Assembly: GCA_043744175.1 (NCBI GenBank)
Contig: JAYTVD010000126.1
Location: forward strand, 1 to 64,000
DNA: 64,000 nt
Direction of reading: 5' to 3'
From: JANMEX01 sp043744175
GTDB taxonomy: Bacteria > Pseudomonadota > Alphaproteobacteria > Rhizobiales > Rhizobiaceae
The notes under the pieces: model-generated
Seen by the model: the letters and a program-made list of their open reading frames with translations, nothing else
Databases searched by the model: none
Told to the model about the DNA's origin: nothing
Shown: positions 52,247 through 61,222 of the stretch, one piece after another
How the letters are laid out: each line of letters opens with the position of its first letter
How positions within the stretch are numbered: position 1 is the first letter of the stretch
Made by a program: the position numbers and the translations under genes

Positions 52247-53215
52247 TCAGCAACCGGCGTTGCGTTGCTCGGCAGAAACACGGTCCAAAAGCGCCGCGCT
52301 TGCCTTCGGATATTTCTTCACAACCTGCGCAAAGGTAGCGCAAGCCACATCCTTATTATCCAGCGCCGCGAGCGAAACACCAAGTTTCAACAGCATATCA
52401 GGTGCCTTCTTTGATTTCGGAAAGTCCTTCTGCGCCGCCAACAAAACTTCGGCCGCCTCGCGGTGCCGATCTTGCGCCGCCAAAGATTCGCCTAGCCAAT
52501 AGCGGGCATCTGCCGTCTGCGGGTCAGTCGGATATTGTTCAATATGCTGACGGAACGCCTTTTCCGCTTCCGGATATTCCCCTGCTAAAACATGGTCATA
52601 GGCAGTTTTATACAACTCTTTAGGATCACTGGCATCGCCCAGTGTTGCCGTGTCAGTGCCGTCCGCCGGAGCTAGCTCGGCACTACTTGCAACAGGATCT
52701 CCATTGGCATCAAATGTTACGGTCCCCAAATCTTTCGGGCCCTTGCCATTCTTTGTGGCCACTTCGGGAGCATCCGCATTTTGGTCATTGGTAATCGCAT
52801 CACCAACCGGATCAGCGGGTGCCGCATCTGCCGGAGCAGTCGCAACATCAGTATTGCTCGGCTTTTGCTTCACACTTCCCTGCTTGGATTTTTCCAATTC
52901 CTGAAAGCGGAATTCATTGTCTTCCTGCATCTTGCGCACTTGTTCCTGCATTTGCAGGATCTGGAAGTTCAGCTCTTCCACTTTGCCACTTAGCAAGCGA
53001 ATTTGCTCTTCAAGCTGCTGCGAATCCGCATTTTGTGCAACAAGAACAGGTACTTGCGTACCCACTGCGCGCTGTGGAACGGGCACAAATTTATCGCCCG
53101 TCACCTCAACACCAAACCCAGGAACGCGGGCAGAATTATCAACTCCGCTCGCCACAACCCCGGCTGCGCTACTCAAAAGCAGCGCTGTTGCCGCCAAAAC
53201 TGTCTTCAAACGCAT
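52247..53215 (-). CDS. cpoB: cell division coordinator CpoB (YbgF)
   Basis: A 322-residue periplasmic protein. The signal peptide ends around residue 20 (LLLSSAAGVVA). A coiled-coil trimerisation segment follows (QLEEQIRLLSGKVEELNFQ), then an Asp/Ala/Pro-rich linker, then TPR repeats (YKTAYDHVLAGEYPEAEKAF, DARYWLGESLAAQDRHREA). CpoB links the Tol system to peptidoglycan synthesis at division. Two adjacent features support the call: it lies after pal and before tilS. Length and domain order are normal. Confidence 0.9.
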   Translation of the reverse strand: MRLKTVLAATALLLSSAAGVVASGVDNSARVPGFGVEVTGDKFVPVPQRAVGTQVPVLVAQNADSQQLEEQIRLLSGKVEELNFQILQMQEQVRKMQEDNEFRFQELEKSKQGSVKQKPSNTDVATAPADAAPADPVGDAITNDQNADAPEVATKNGKGPKDLGTVTFDANGDPVASSAELAPADGTDTATLGDASDPKELYKTAYDHVLAGEYPEAEKAFRQHIEQYPTDPQTADARYWLGESLAAQDRHREAAEVLLAAQKDFPKSKKAPDMLLKLGVSLAALDNKDVACATFAQVVKKYPKASAALLDRVSAEQRNAGC

Positions 53216-53321
53216 GTGATTATCCTAACTTCCCCAAGCTGCCACGTCGGCATCCCTAACTCATTCCTTTTGAGGACTAAACTAACAATTCGTCCAAATT
53301 TGGATGAGTTTACAACAGAAA

Positions 53322-53343
53322 AGGCGGCCCTTGCAGACCGCCT
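53322..53343 (-). terminator. terminator-like hairpin between pal and cpoB
   Basis: AGGCGG and CCGCCT with a loop, followed by TTTTCTGTT on the minus strand. cpoB would then need its own promoter or read-through. Confidence 0.65.
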
Positions 53344-53371
53344 CCAATATTTTTGCTTTAGTTCTCTATAG

Positions 53372-53887
53372 TTAAGAACCAGCGCCGCCAAGAACAGTTA
53401 CCGCACGGCGGTTTTGGCTCCAGCAGGAGATATCGTCACAAACCGCAACAGGACGTTCCTTACCATAGGAAATAGTCTTCATACGGCCAGCCGGCACGCC
53501 ATTGGATGCCAAGAAGTCGCGTGTTGTCGCAGCGCGACGTGCGCCAAGCGCAATGTTATATTCGCGTGTGCCGCGCTCATCGGCGTGGCCTTCAACAGTG
53601 ATGGCATAGTTAGGATATTGCTGCAGCCACTGTGCCTGCTTGGCCAGTGTTGCCTGCGCATCAGCGCGAATTACGGAAGAATCTGTATCAAAGAAGATAC
53701 GATCGCCAACATTTACCGTGAAATCCTGTGTGGAACCGGGCGCGCCGCCAGCACCATTAGCGCCGTTTAGGCCAAGGTCACCGGCATTGTTTGGCAGGTT
53801 CTTCTTTGTGGCACAGCCGGATACGGCGAGAATGGCGACCAGCGCGATGGCAATCGGGCTACGGGTCATGGATGCAAAACGGCTCAT
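53372..53887 (-). CDS. pal: peptidoglycan-associated lipoprotein
   Basis: A 171-residue outer-membrane lipoprotein. The lipobox is AVSGCAT with the modified Cys near residue 26. A short Gly/Asn-rich linker precedes an OmpA-like domain that contains the peptidoglycan-binding region ITVEGHADERGTREYNIALG and the RRAVTVL end. It anchors the outer membrane to the cell wall and binds TolB. It follows tolB after a 208-bp gap with a palindrome. Confidence 0.95.
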   Translation of the reverse strand: MSRFASMTRSPIAIALVAILAVSGCATKKNLPNNAGDLGLNGANGAGGAPGSTQDFTVNVGDRIFFDTDSSVIRADAQATLAKQAQWLQQYPNYAITVEGHADERGTREYNIALGARRAATTRDFLASNGVPAGRMKTISYGKERPVAVCDDISCWSQNRRAVTVLGGAGS

Positions 53888-54004
53888 GCCGGTACTCCTT
53901 GCAATTTATATGTTTCGTTGGTCTTTTAGTAACCACATCGGGGTTAACCCAGCGCCAACAAACATAGTTAATGGTTTCTGAATGCACGTTTAGAGCATTT
54001 TCCA

Positions 54005-54023
54005 GTTTGATGGAACATCAAAC
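54005..54023. repeat. short palindrome in the tolB-pal gap
   Basis: GTTTGATG, loop GAA, CATCAAAC, a perfect 8-bp stem beside AGAGCATTTTCCA. I recall this combination as a recurrent intergenic motif in rhizobia. It lies about 120 bp upstream of pal. Confidence 0.5.
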
Positions 54024-54095
54024 GCTTAAGAAGAATGCGGCAATCTCAAGCGCCCCTTGACCTTGGAATAAGGCCAAAAGGCGGCAAACAGATTG

Positions 54096-55403
54096 TTACT
54101 CAAGAATTGGCGACCATGCAGGGTCGGAAGCACCACCCGGCGTTTTGATTTGCTGCTCATTATAGCCGGTCAAATCAATCGAATATATGCCCGGCTCGCC
54201 GCCCTGATTTGTACGATAAAACGCCAACACGCGGCCATTTGGTGCCCATGTCGGACCTTCCATTAGGTAGCCGGTCGTCAACAGACGCTCGCCCGAACCA
54301 TCCGGCTTCATAACGCCAATAGAGAACTGCCCGCCAGATTGCTTAGTAAAAGCAATATAATCCCCGCGTGGCGACCAGACTGGCGTGGAATAAGAGCCAT
54401 CACCGAATGAAATGCGTTGCGGCTCGGAACCACCGGCGCTCATCAGATAAATCTGCTGCTTGCCACCACGGTCTGATTCAAACGTAATCTGACTGCCGTC
54501 CGGCGAATAAGAGGCAGATGTATCAATCGCAGCAGAATTCGTCAGGCGCGTCACGCTGCGGCTGCGCAAATCCATTGTATAGAGATTTGCCGAACCATTG
54601 TCCTGCAGCAGGCTCAAGATAACCTTCTGGCCATCCGGCGAGAAGCGCGGCGCGATGGTAATGCCGGGGAAATTACCCACCTTTTCGCGCTGCCCGGTTT
54701 CAAGCTGCAACAGATAAATCGAAGGCACATCGCCATCGAAAGACATGTAGGTCACTTCTTGATGGTTAGGTGAAAAGCGCGGCGTCAGCACCAAATCCTT
54801 GCCAGATGTCAGTGCACGAACATTAGCGCCGTCCTGATCCATAATCGCCAGTTTTTTGATGCGCTTTGTCTTCGGGCCGGATTCTGAGACAAACACAATA
54901 CGCGTGTCAAAATAGCCATCTTCACCGGTGAGGCGCTTATAAATCGCATCAGCAATCATATGCGCAATGCGGCGCTGGTTGCTGGCATCAGCAACAAACT
55001 GTTGGCCTTCCAACTGCTCGCCGGCAAACGTATCCCATAGCCGAAATTCCGCGTGGATCTTGCCGCCATCATTGGAAACTTTGCCGGTTACCAAGGCTTG
55101 CGCATTAATAACCTTCCAATCATCAAAGCGCGGCGCAACGTCCGGATTGGTGATCTTTTCGATGAAAGCACCCTTGTCAATCGGCGCAAACAAGCCTGAG
55201 CGCTTCAAATCGGCGGCAACTATGCTGGAGATTTGCGGACCAAGCTCGCCGGAGAGAAAGTCCGTGATCGCGATGGGCAAAGGCTCTGCATTGGGCTTAT
55301 CCAACCGCAACTCAACAAGAGCAAACGCCGGACTTGCCATCACACCAATCGCAGCGGTGATTGCAAAAATCGCCATTGCGACATTTTTCATCAGTCTATT
55401 CAT
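54096..55403 (-). CDS. tolB: Tol-Pal system translocation protein TolB
   Basis: A 435-residue periplasmic protein from ATG 55403 (GGAGAGG about 9 nt before it). Signal peptide ends around PAFA. The N-terminal alpha/beta domain (PLPIAITDFLSGELGPQI) is followed by a beta-propeller with repeated blades such as FSPDGQKVILSL, YSPDGSQITFESDRGG and WSPRGDYIAFTKQ. It interacts with Pal and TolA during outer-membrane invagination. Confidence 0.96.
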   Translation of the reverse strand: MNRLMKNVAMAIFAITAAIGVMASPAFALVELRLDKPNAEPLPIAITDFLSGELGPQISSIVAADLKRSGLFAPIDKGAFIEKITNPDVAPRFDDWKVINAQALVTGKVSNDGGKIHAEFRLWDTFAGEQLEGQQFVADASNQRRIAHMIADAIYKRLTGEDGYFDTRIVFVSESGPKTKRIKKLAIMDQDGANVRALTSGKDLVLTPRFSPNHQEVTYMSFDGDVPSIYLLQLETGQREKVGNFPGITIAPRFSPDGQKVILSLLQDNGSANLYTMDLRSRSVTRLTNSAAIDTSASYSPDGSQITFESDRGGKQQIYLMSAGGSEPQRISFGDGSYSTPVWSPRGDYIAFTKQSGGQFSIGVMKPDGSGERLLTTGYLMEGPTWAPNGRVLAFYRTNQGGEPGIYSIDLTGYNEQQIKTPGGASDPAWSPILE

Positions 55404-55496
55404 ATACTTGGACCTCTCCATATACCTGACCAATCAAGGTCACTTTAGTCTCGTTCATTTCAATTCATTCAGACAAATCTATGTCTGGTGTTCCGG

Positions 55497-56813
55497 TCAT
55501 TGATTTAAGTCGGCTAGATCAAAGCTGACTTCCACTTCAGACCAGGTATCATATTTATCCGCCGGCAAATCATAAGGCTGGCATTTCATAACCGCACGGC
55601 GCAGCGCTTCGGCAGCAGCAACTTCCGCACCTGATCCCCCTCCATTGGAGGTGATTTTAGCACTGCCATCCACCTCACCGGCTTGGTTCAAATTAAACTT
55701 CACCTTCACGACGGACGAACCCACATCGTTAATGCCGGGGGTGGAGCTAAAGCAGCTCTGAATTTTCCCGCGCAGCGCGTCCATTTCGCTCAGTGAAAGC
55801 TTAGACCCGCCAGTGGTTTTCTTACCGCCAAGTGCGGCCTGATCGGTTGATCTCTTTGCTCCACCCGTCGCGCCCGTATCCTTATTGAGAAGCGCCTTGG
55901 CGATATCATCGTTCAGCTTGTTTTCTTCAGCTTTTGCTGTAGCGGCGGCCTTCTTGGCCTCAGCCTTCGCCAATTTTGCAGCAGCGGCTTTCTCAGCCTT
56001 GGCTTCCGCATCAGCTGCAGCTTTGGCTTCAGCAGCGGCAGCATCTTTTGCCGCTTTTGCCTCTGCCGCAGCGGAGTCTTTTGCCGCTTTCGCGTCTTCC
56101 GCAGCCTTGGCTTCTTCGGCAGCTTTTGCGTCCGCCGCGGCCTTGGCTTCTGCCTTTGCATCGGCCTTAGCCTTATCCGCCTCAGCTTTGGCGGCCTTAT
56201 CAGCGGCAGCTTTTTCTTCCAGCGCCTTGGTATCAACTTCAGCCTTCAGCAATGCTTCCGCTTCTAACTTAGCCGCGGCTTCCGCTTTAGCATCAGCCTT
56301 TGCAGCCTCAGCCTTCGCAGCAGCGTCAGCGGCTTTCGCTTCTGCAGCCTTTGCAGCCTTGGCCTCAGCCGCCTTCGCTTCCTCAGCTTTTGCATCCGCC
56401 TTGGCCGCTGCCTGTTCTTTGGCGATAGCATCGGCAACCGGATCAACCTTCGGTTCTTCCGGCTTGGTCTCTTCAGGCTTAACTACTGGCTTATCCTGCG
56501 GCTTTGGTGGCGCGGCTGTTTCCACCGGCTTTGGTTTATCGGCAGGTTTTGGCGGTGTGGGCAAATCTGTTTCATTATCGCCAACATTCTTGGCGTCCGG
56601 CTGCGTTTGAGGTTTGGTCGTCGGTTTCGGCGCGGACTTTTCGGCCTTTGGTGCTTTTTGATCGCCCTGCTGAATTTGGGTTTCTTCCGTAATCATCGTC
56701 ACGGCCACAGTTTCCCCGCCCGTTTCGAGCTTTTTGGTCGAAGACAGTGACACCAAACCCAGAATTAACAGGATGATGTGGATAATCGTGGATGAGGCGA
56801 CCGGACCCTTCAT
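55497..56813 (-). CDS. tolA: Tol-Pal system protein TolA
   Basis: A 438-residue protein with an N-terminal membrane helix (IIHIILLILGLVSLS, about residues 9-23), a Pro-rich stretch, then a long Ala/Lys/Glu helix (about 130-310) of AEAKAA-like repeats. A C-terminal domain with two cysteines (IQSCFSST, MKCQPYDLP) ends WSEVEVSFDLADLNQ. It spans the periplasm, linking TolQR in the inner membrane to Pal/TolB. It follows tolR after 6 bp. The low-complexity middle yields long false frames on the other strand. Confidence 0.94.
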   Translation of the reverse strand: MKGPVASSTIIHIILLILGLVSLSSTKKLETGGETVAVTMITEETQIQQGDQKAPKAEKSAPKPTTKPQTQPDAKNVGDNETDLPTPPKPADKPKPVETAAPPKPQDKPVVKPEETKPEEPKVDPVADAIAKEQAAAKADAKAEEAKAAEAKAAKAAEAKAADAAAKAEAAKADAKAEAAAKLEAEALLKAEVDTKALEEKAAADKAAKAEADKAKADAKAEAKAAADAKAAEEAKAAEDAKAAKDSAAAEAKAAKDAAAAEAKAAADAEAKAEKAAAAKLAKAEAKKAAATAKAEENKLNDDIAKALLNKDTGATGGAKRSTDQAALGGKKTTGGSKLSLSEMDALRGKIQSCFSSTPGINDVGSSVVKVKFNLNQAGEVDGSAKITSNGGGSGAEVAAAEALRRAVMKCQPYDLPADKYDTWSEVEVSFDLADLNQ

Positions 56814-56819
56814 TGGCGC

Positions 56820-57272
56820 TTAGCCGCCCTGTTCCGGCAGGCTCACAAGCCCAAGATTTTTATATCCCGACGAGGAAATCTTCGCCATCACCTTGGCAAC
56901 CGTGCCATAGTCAGCGTCCTTGTCGCCGCGAATAAAGATACGCTCTTCATAGCCTTGGGTGGCGATGGCTTTCAACTTGGGTTCCAAATCTTCAAGCGTA
57001 ATCGGCGTTTCTTGAATGAAAATTTCACCCGTCGCATTAATCGAAACGGTAATAGGCTGCGTATCAACATTCAAAGATTTCGCCTGCGTATCCGGCAAGG
57101 TTACCGGCACGCCAACCGTCATAAGCGGTGCTGCGACCATAAAAATTATCAAGAGTACAAGCATCACATCCACCATAGGTGTCACGTTGATTTCGCTCAT
57201 CACGCCGCCACGACCGCGGCCGCGCCGCCGGCCTTTTCTGCCTTGATTACCGCCTGCCGATGACATGCCCAT
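56820..57272 (-). CDS. tolR: Tol-Pal system protein TolR
   Basis: A 150-residue ExbD/TolR protein. A Gly/Arg-rich N-terminal extension precedes SEINVTPMVDVMLVLLIIFM, the transmembrane helix with the proton-related Asp. A periplasmic domain follows (ERIFIRGDKDADYGTVAKVM). ATG 57272 has AAGGA 7 nt before it. It works with TolQ to couple the proton gradient to TolA movement. It follows tolQ by 30 bp. Confidence 0.95.
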   Translation of the reverse strand: MGMSSAGGNQGRKGRRRGRGRGGVMSEINVTPMVDVMLVLLIIFMVAAPLMTVGVPVTLPDTQAKSLNVDTQPITVSINATGEIFIQETPITLEDLEPKLKAIATQGYEERIFIRGDKDADYGTVAKVMAKISSSGYKNLGLVSLPEQGG

Positions 57273-57302
57273 GCGTTTAGTCCTTCACTCGTGTCGTTAG
57301 AC

Positions 57303-58013
57303 TTACGCCTGCTTGCCAATCTTCTCGTCAATTTGACGCGAAAGTATGGCGGAGAATTCATCGGCAAAGCCTTCCAAGCGCGAGCCAATTTTTGCCACGT
57401 CCGAGTTCAGCTTATTGTAGGCAATAACCGCTGGTATAGCGGCGACCAGACCAATCGCCGTTGCCAGCAAGGCCTCGGCAATACCTGGGGCCACGACCGA
57501 AAGATTGGTATTCTTGGAGGCGGCAATAGCCATGAACGACGTCATAATACCGATAACAGTGCCGAACAGCCCGACAAAGGGACCGGCAGAACCGATTGTA
57601 GCCAGCGATGTCAGGCGGCTTTCCAGCACTTCCATTTCACGCGTCAAAGCCACATCCATTGATTTTTCAATGCGCATCTGCAGCGCAATTGGCGTGCGTG
57701 CGCCGCGCTCGAAGCTCTTCTTCCACTCGCGCATGGCCGCGACAAAGATCGAGCCCATGCCAATGGTGTTGCGATCCGCCAGCGTGCGATACAACTCTTC
57801 AAGCGATTGGCCGGACCAGAAAACCTGCTCAAACCGGTCCAGCGCAGCGCGCATTTTGCGGTAGAGAATTGTCTTTTCAATGATAAGCGCCCACGTCCAA
57901 ATCGACGCGCCGAGCAGGCCGATCATCACGAGCTTCACGATCCAACCCGCTTGGGTAAACAAGCCCCACAGCGACATATTCACTTCAGGTGCGGCCAATG
58001 CGACTTGTTCCAT
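57303..58013 (-). CDS. tolQ: Tol-Pal system protein TolQ
   Basis: A 236-residue ExbB/TolQ protein from ATG 58013 with GAGGG 6 nt upstream; the longer open frame upstream overlaps the leader and was discarded. Three membrane helices are visible: LVMIGLLGASIWTWALII near the N-terminus, then the pair FVGLFGTVIGIMTSFMAI and ALLATAIGLVAAIPAVIAYN. With TolR it forms the proton channel that drives TolA. It opens the tolQRAB unit. Confidence 0.95.
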   Translation of the reverse strand: MEQVALAAPEVNMSLWGLFTQAGWIVKLVMIGLLGASIWTWALIIEKTILYRKMRAALDRFEQVFWSGQSLEELYRTLADRNTIGMGSIFVAAMREWKKSFERGARTPIALQMRIEKSMDVALTREMEVLESRLTSLATIGSAGPFVGLFGTVIGIMTSFMAIAASKNTNLSVVAPGIAEALLATAIGLVAAIPAVIAYNKLNSDVAKIGSRLEGFADEFSAILSRQIDEKIGKQA

Positions 58014-58033
58014 TTTATACCCTCGAATCCAAA

Positions 58034-58054
58034 CGCCCGGCGAATTACCGGGCG
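58034..58054 (-). promoter_or_regulatory. leader hairpin 21 bp upstream of tolQ
   Basis: CGCCCGG, 7-nt loop, CCGGGCG. It is followed on the minus strand by TTTGG only, so it may be a weak terminator of ybgC transcription or part of the tolQ leader. Confidence 0.45.
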
Positions 58055-58242
58055 GTTTTGATAGTGTCAGTTTGCGGTTACGAGCCAGACTGATGTTAAC
58101 CCTAACGCCCGGCACGGCTATCCCCGCACAATTTGGTGAAAGGAAGGCGGGGAGCGAACCACGACGGCCATTCAACCGCATTCATGGCCTGTTATGGTTA
58201 AGGATGGGTTATTTTATTCAAATTTTAGCAAATTCAATAGCA

Positions 58243-58707
58243 CTATCGAGGCTGAAATGCGGTTAGCCAGTCACTTGGAAACCGTCGCGGCCGGCCCTCG
58301 CCGTTCACCAACGCCGCTTCAACCCGTGCGGAACAGAGCAGTTTGCCCTCGCAGAAGATCTCCTGCCCCATCACAATCCGAGCGCCGGAAATCTCCAGCG
58401 TGCGCGTTTCGATGGTCAAAATATCATCGATTCTAGCGGGAGCCTTATAGTCAATTTCCATCCGCCGGATAATCCACACCAGCTTTTCAGACTTGGCACC
58501 CGAATGAGTGCCCGCCTCAAGTTCAGTGTGCGAAACACCGCTAATGCGCAGGAAGTCTGTGCGCCCACGCTCAAAGAAATGCAGGTAGCGCGCGTGATAG
58601 ACCACACCGCTGAAATCGGTATCTTCATAATAAACGCGTTGTTTCAAGCGATGTCCGACGTCGGTCAGTTCGCCTGCCAGTCCCGCATTTTCACCATGTT
58701 CGCGCAT
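58243..58707 (-). CDS. ybgC: acyl-CoA thioesterase YbgC
   Basis: A 154-residue hot-dog-fold thioesterase. The active-site motif is VYYEDTDFSGVVYHARYLHF with the catalytic Asp, followed by ERGRTDFLR. It hydrolyses short acyl-CoA or acyl-ACP thioesters and is commonly the first gene of the tol-pal cluster. Here a 229-bp gap separates it from tolQ. The protein starts at 58707; the N-terminal 20 residues are longer than in E. coli. Confidence 0.9.
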   Translation of the reverse strand: MREHGENAGLAGELTDVGHRLKQRVYYEDTDFSGVVYHARYLHFFERGRTDFLRISGVSHTELEAGTHSGAKSEKLVWIIRRMEIDYKAPARIDDILTIETRTLEISGARIVMGQEIFCEGKLLCSARVEAALVNGEGRPRRFPSDWLTAFQPR

Positions 58708-58776
58708 TCACGTTCCCTTATATCTCTACGCACTTTATATGCGTGATAAGTCAAAAGTTTGAAAGCCGCGTCTCCT

Positions 58777-60009
58777 ATGAAAATCCTAAGTCTCGCCGCC
58801 ATCCTCGCCCTACTCATCGCACCTATGGCGGACGCTGCAACGTTCAAACCCAAGCGCGGCATTTCGTTGGATATTTGGACAACATGGCCACAGGAAGATC
58901 AATGGAGCGATGCAACGACCGTGCTGCCGTTCCCCGAATGGCGCAAAACGATGGGCACAACAGAACTAAAAGCGCTGAAGGGCGCAGGCTTTGATTTTGT
59001 GCGCATTCCCGTGGACCCTTCCATTTTCCTATCCGATAAATCCGCAGCGCTTCATGACCAGCTTTATGATTCCGTTTTCCAATCCGTCAAAATGGCGGAG
59101 GATGCAGGGCTGAATGTCATTGTTGATCTGCACTGGTTACCCGGCAGCAGCACGCGTCCCATCGGTACTAGCGAGGTACTGAAAGACGAAACCACGTTCG
59201 AAAACTATCTGACTTTCACCCGCCGCATCGCGCAGTCTATTGCTCGTGAGAATCCTGAGCGCGTGGCATTAGAGCCATTCAACGAGCCAACGATTGATTG
59301 CGACAGCGACGGCACAAGTGATTGGCCCGCAAAGCTGAAACAGACTTTCGCCGCCGCCCGCGCTTCCGCGCCTGATCTCACACTCATTCTCTCCGGCGCC
59401 TGTTGGGGCGGCGCAGAAGGTCTGGCCAAGCTCGACCCCAAGGAATATCCGGACGACAATCTAATATGGTCATTTCACTCTTACGACCCGTTCATCATCA
59501 CCCATCAAGGGGCGACGTGGACAGGCGACTTCATGCCTTATGTCTATGGCTTGCCCTTCCCGCTTTATGAAACGCCAAAGCCTGAGCTGGATAAAATCCT
59601 CGATACAATTCGCGCGCGGATAAAGGCAAATGCACCTGCAGATAAAGTCTCTGGCCATCTCGCCTATCTTGATGAGCAGATCGCGCTGATCGCCACCAAG
59701 GAAGGCCAAGAAGCGGAAATGGACCGCGCGTTTGCCAAAGTGGCGGGCTGGGCCAAGCAAAACAATATTGATCCTGCCACAATCATGCTCGGCGAGTTCG
59801 GCATCATCCGGCAGGAGTATCAAAACCCCGTTGTCATCCCCGGCCCCACTCGCGCCGCCTATTATAAGACGCAAATGGAGCGCGCCGAAAGCTACGGCTT
59901 TGCATGGGCGCTATGGAGCTACGGTGGCCCGTTCGGCGTGATCGAAGAATTTGAGGCCAGAAAGTCCGAAACAGATGTGATCGACATTGTGAAAGAATTG
60001 CCGCGATAG
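58777..60009 (+). CDS. secreted glycoside hydrolase family 5 enzyme
   Basis: A 410-residue protein from ATG 58777; a TTG at 58759 is the alternative. The signal peptide is cleaved after MADA near residue 20. The GH5 barrel has the acid/base Glu in LEPFNEPTID and the likely nucleophile Glu in IMLGEFGIIRQ. HSYDPFIITHQGATW and FAWALWSYGGPFGVIE are also typical. It cleaves beta-glucan-type or mannan-type polymers; the substrate is not readable. It is inserted between ybgC and ruvB, where most relatives have no gene. A lipoprotein hydrolase follows. Confidence 0.85.
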   Translation: MKILSLAAILALLIAPMADAATFKPKRGISLDIWTTWPQEDQWSDATTVLPFPEWRKTMGTTELKALKGAGFDFVRIPVDPSIFLSDKSAALHDQLYDSVFQSVKMAEDAGLNVIVDLHWLPGSSTRPIGTSEVLKDETTFENYLTFTRRIAQSIARENPERVALEPFNEPTIDCDSDGTSDWPAKLKQTFAAARASAPDLTLILSGACWGGAEGLAKLDPKEYPDDNLIWSFHSYDPFIITHQGATWTGDFMPYVYGLPFPLYETPKPELDKILDTIRARIKANAPADKVSGHLAYLDEQIALIATKEGQEAEMDRAFAKVAGWAKQNNIDPATIMLGEFGIIRQEYQNPVVIPGPTRAAYYKTQMERAESYGFAWALWSYGGPFGVIEEFEARKSETDVIDIVKELPR

Positions 60010-60088
60010 TTAAGGAAGCTCCAAACTCATTGCACCGCGAAAGCCACTCCGTTAAGACTGGCTTCAACCAACAGGTTTAGCAACACCC

Positions 60089-61222
60089 ATGCGCCTTTCT
60101 GCAATTCTCTCAACATTTGCGATGTGCCTTGCACTAGTCGCCTGTGCCACCAAGCCAACCGTTGGCTTGGGCGCGATTGCCAAACAAGTGGATGCGACCA
60201 GTGAGCGGGTGTTTCTCGCCACCATGCGTGTGCCATCACCGGATGAGCAAATTTTGTTTGGCGGCGAGCGGGCCGACTATCTGCACTTTGCCGATTTTAA
60301 TATCTCGGTGCCGAAAAATCGCATTGCCGGTAGCATTGAGTTTCCAACCGCTAAACCGGATTTGAAGAAGCAATTTGCTGTCACATCCGCCACTTTAACC
60401 GACGATGAGACCATTTTAGCATCGAGATTGCGCGCCGCGCTCGCCAGCCTGCCGCCCGAGCAACGCAATATTTTCATCTTCATTCATGGCTATAACGTCA
60501 CCTTTGCCGAAGGCCTGTTCGATCAAGCGCAGCTGCGTCACGACTATGAAATTCCCGGCGTGTCGCTGCATTACTCATGGCCGTCAGCTGCCAAAACCGC
60601 GCTCTATCTTTATGATCGTGATAGCGCCGAATATGCCCGCGATGGCTTGGTAAAAACACTGAAGATTGCCGCCGCCGCCAAACCGAACTCCATCATTATG
60701 CTTGGCCACTCCATGGGAACCTTCGTCACAATGGAAGCACTGCGCACCCTCTCGCTAACAGGCGACACAGCGACAGTTGGCCTGATAAACCCGTTGATAT
60801 TGGCCGCCCCTGATATCGACCAAGATGTTTTCCGCGAACAATTGGCATCGCTCACAACCCGCCCCAAAGCTATATTGGTGCTGGTGTCCGAAGAGGACAA
60901 AGCGCTGCGCATTTCAGGCGGCTTGCGCGGCGGTAAACCTCGCGTGGGGGCAGGCGCGAACAAAGACGAGCTGGTCGCCAGCGGCCTCATCGTGCTGGAT
61001 TTAGCCACCGTGCGCGCGAAGGGTGATGGCCTCAGCCACTCCACTTATGCCAATTCGCCGGCACTCATTGCGCTCGTACGCAGCGGTAAACTAAACATCG
61101 CCAGCCTTGCAGGCGGCAAACGGGCCAAAGGCAACAATATTCTCGCGCAAAGCCTAGGCTTCGGTGGCGATTTACTCTCGTCGATTGTTTATCTGCCAGC
61201 AAAATTGGCCGGCGCAAGATAG
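60089..61222 (+). CDS. DUF900-type alpha/beta hydrolase lipoprotein
   Basis: A 377-residue protein. The lipobox LVACAT gives a modified Cys near residue 19, so it is probably membrane-anchored. The hydrolase core has IFIFIHGYNVTFAEG, the nucleophile elbow LGHSMGTFV and a late His region DGLSHSTYAN. DUF900 family proteins are uncharacterised esterase-like enzymes. The gene is separated from the GH5 gene by 79 bp, and ends directly at the convergent ruvB stop (61222/61223). Confidence 0.82.
   Translation: MRLSAILSTFAMCLALVACATKPTVGLGAIAKQVDATSERVFLATMRVPSPDEQILFGGERADYLHFADFNISVPKNRIAGSIEFPTAKPDLKKQFAVTSATLTDDETILASRLRAALASLPPEQRNIFIFIHGYNVTFAEGLFDQAQLRHDYEIPGVSLHYSWPSAAKTALYLYDRDSAEYARDGLVKTLKIAAAAKPNSIIMLGHSMGTFVTMEALRTLSLTGDTATVGLINPLILAAPDIDQDVFREQLASLTTRPKAILVLVSEEDKALRISGGLRGGKPRVGAGANKDELVASGLIVLDLATVRAKGDGLSHSTYANSPALIALVRSGKLNIASLAGGKRAKGNNILAQSLGFGGDLLSSIVYLPAKLAGAR

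Noticed and set aside
55885..56610. 241-codon Ala/Ser-rich open frame on the plus strand
   Set aside because: Arises from the low-complexity Ala/Lys helix of tolA on the other strand.
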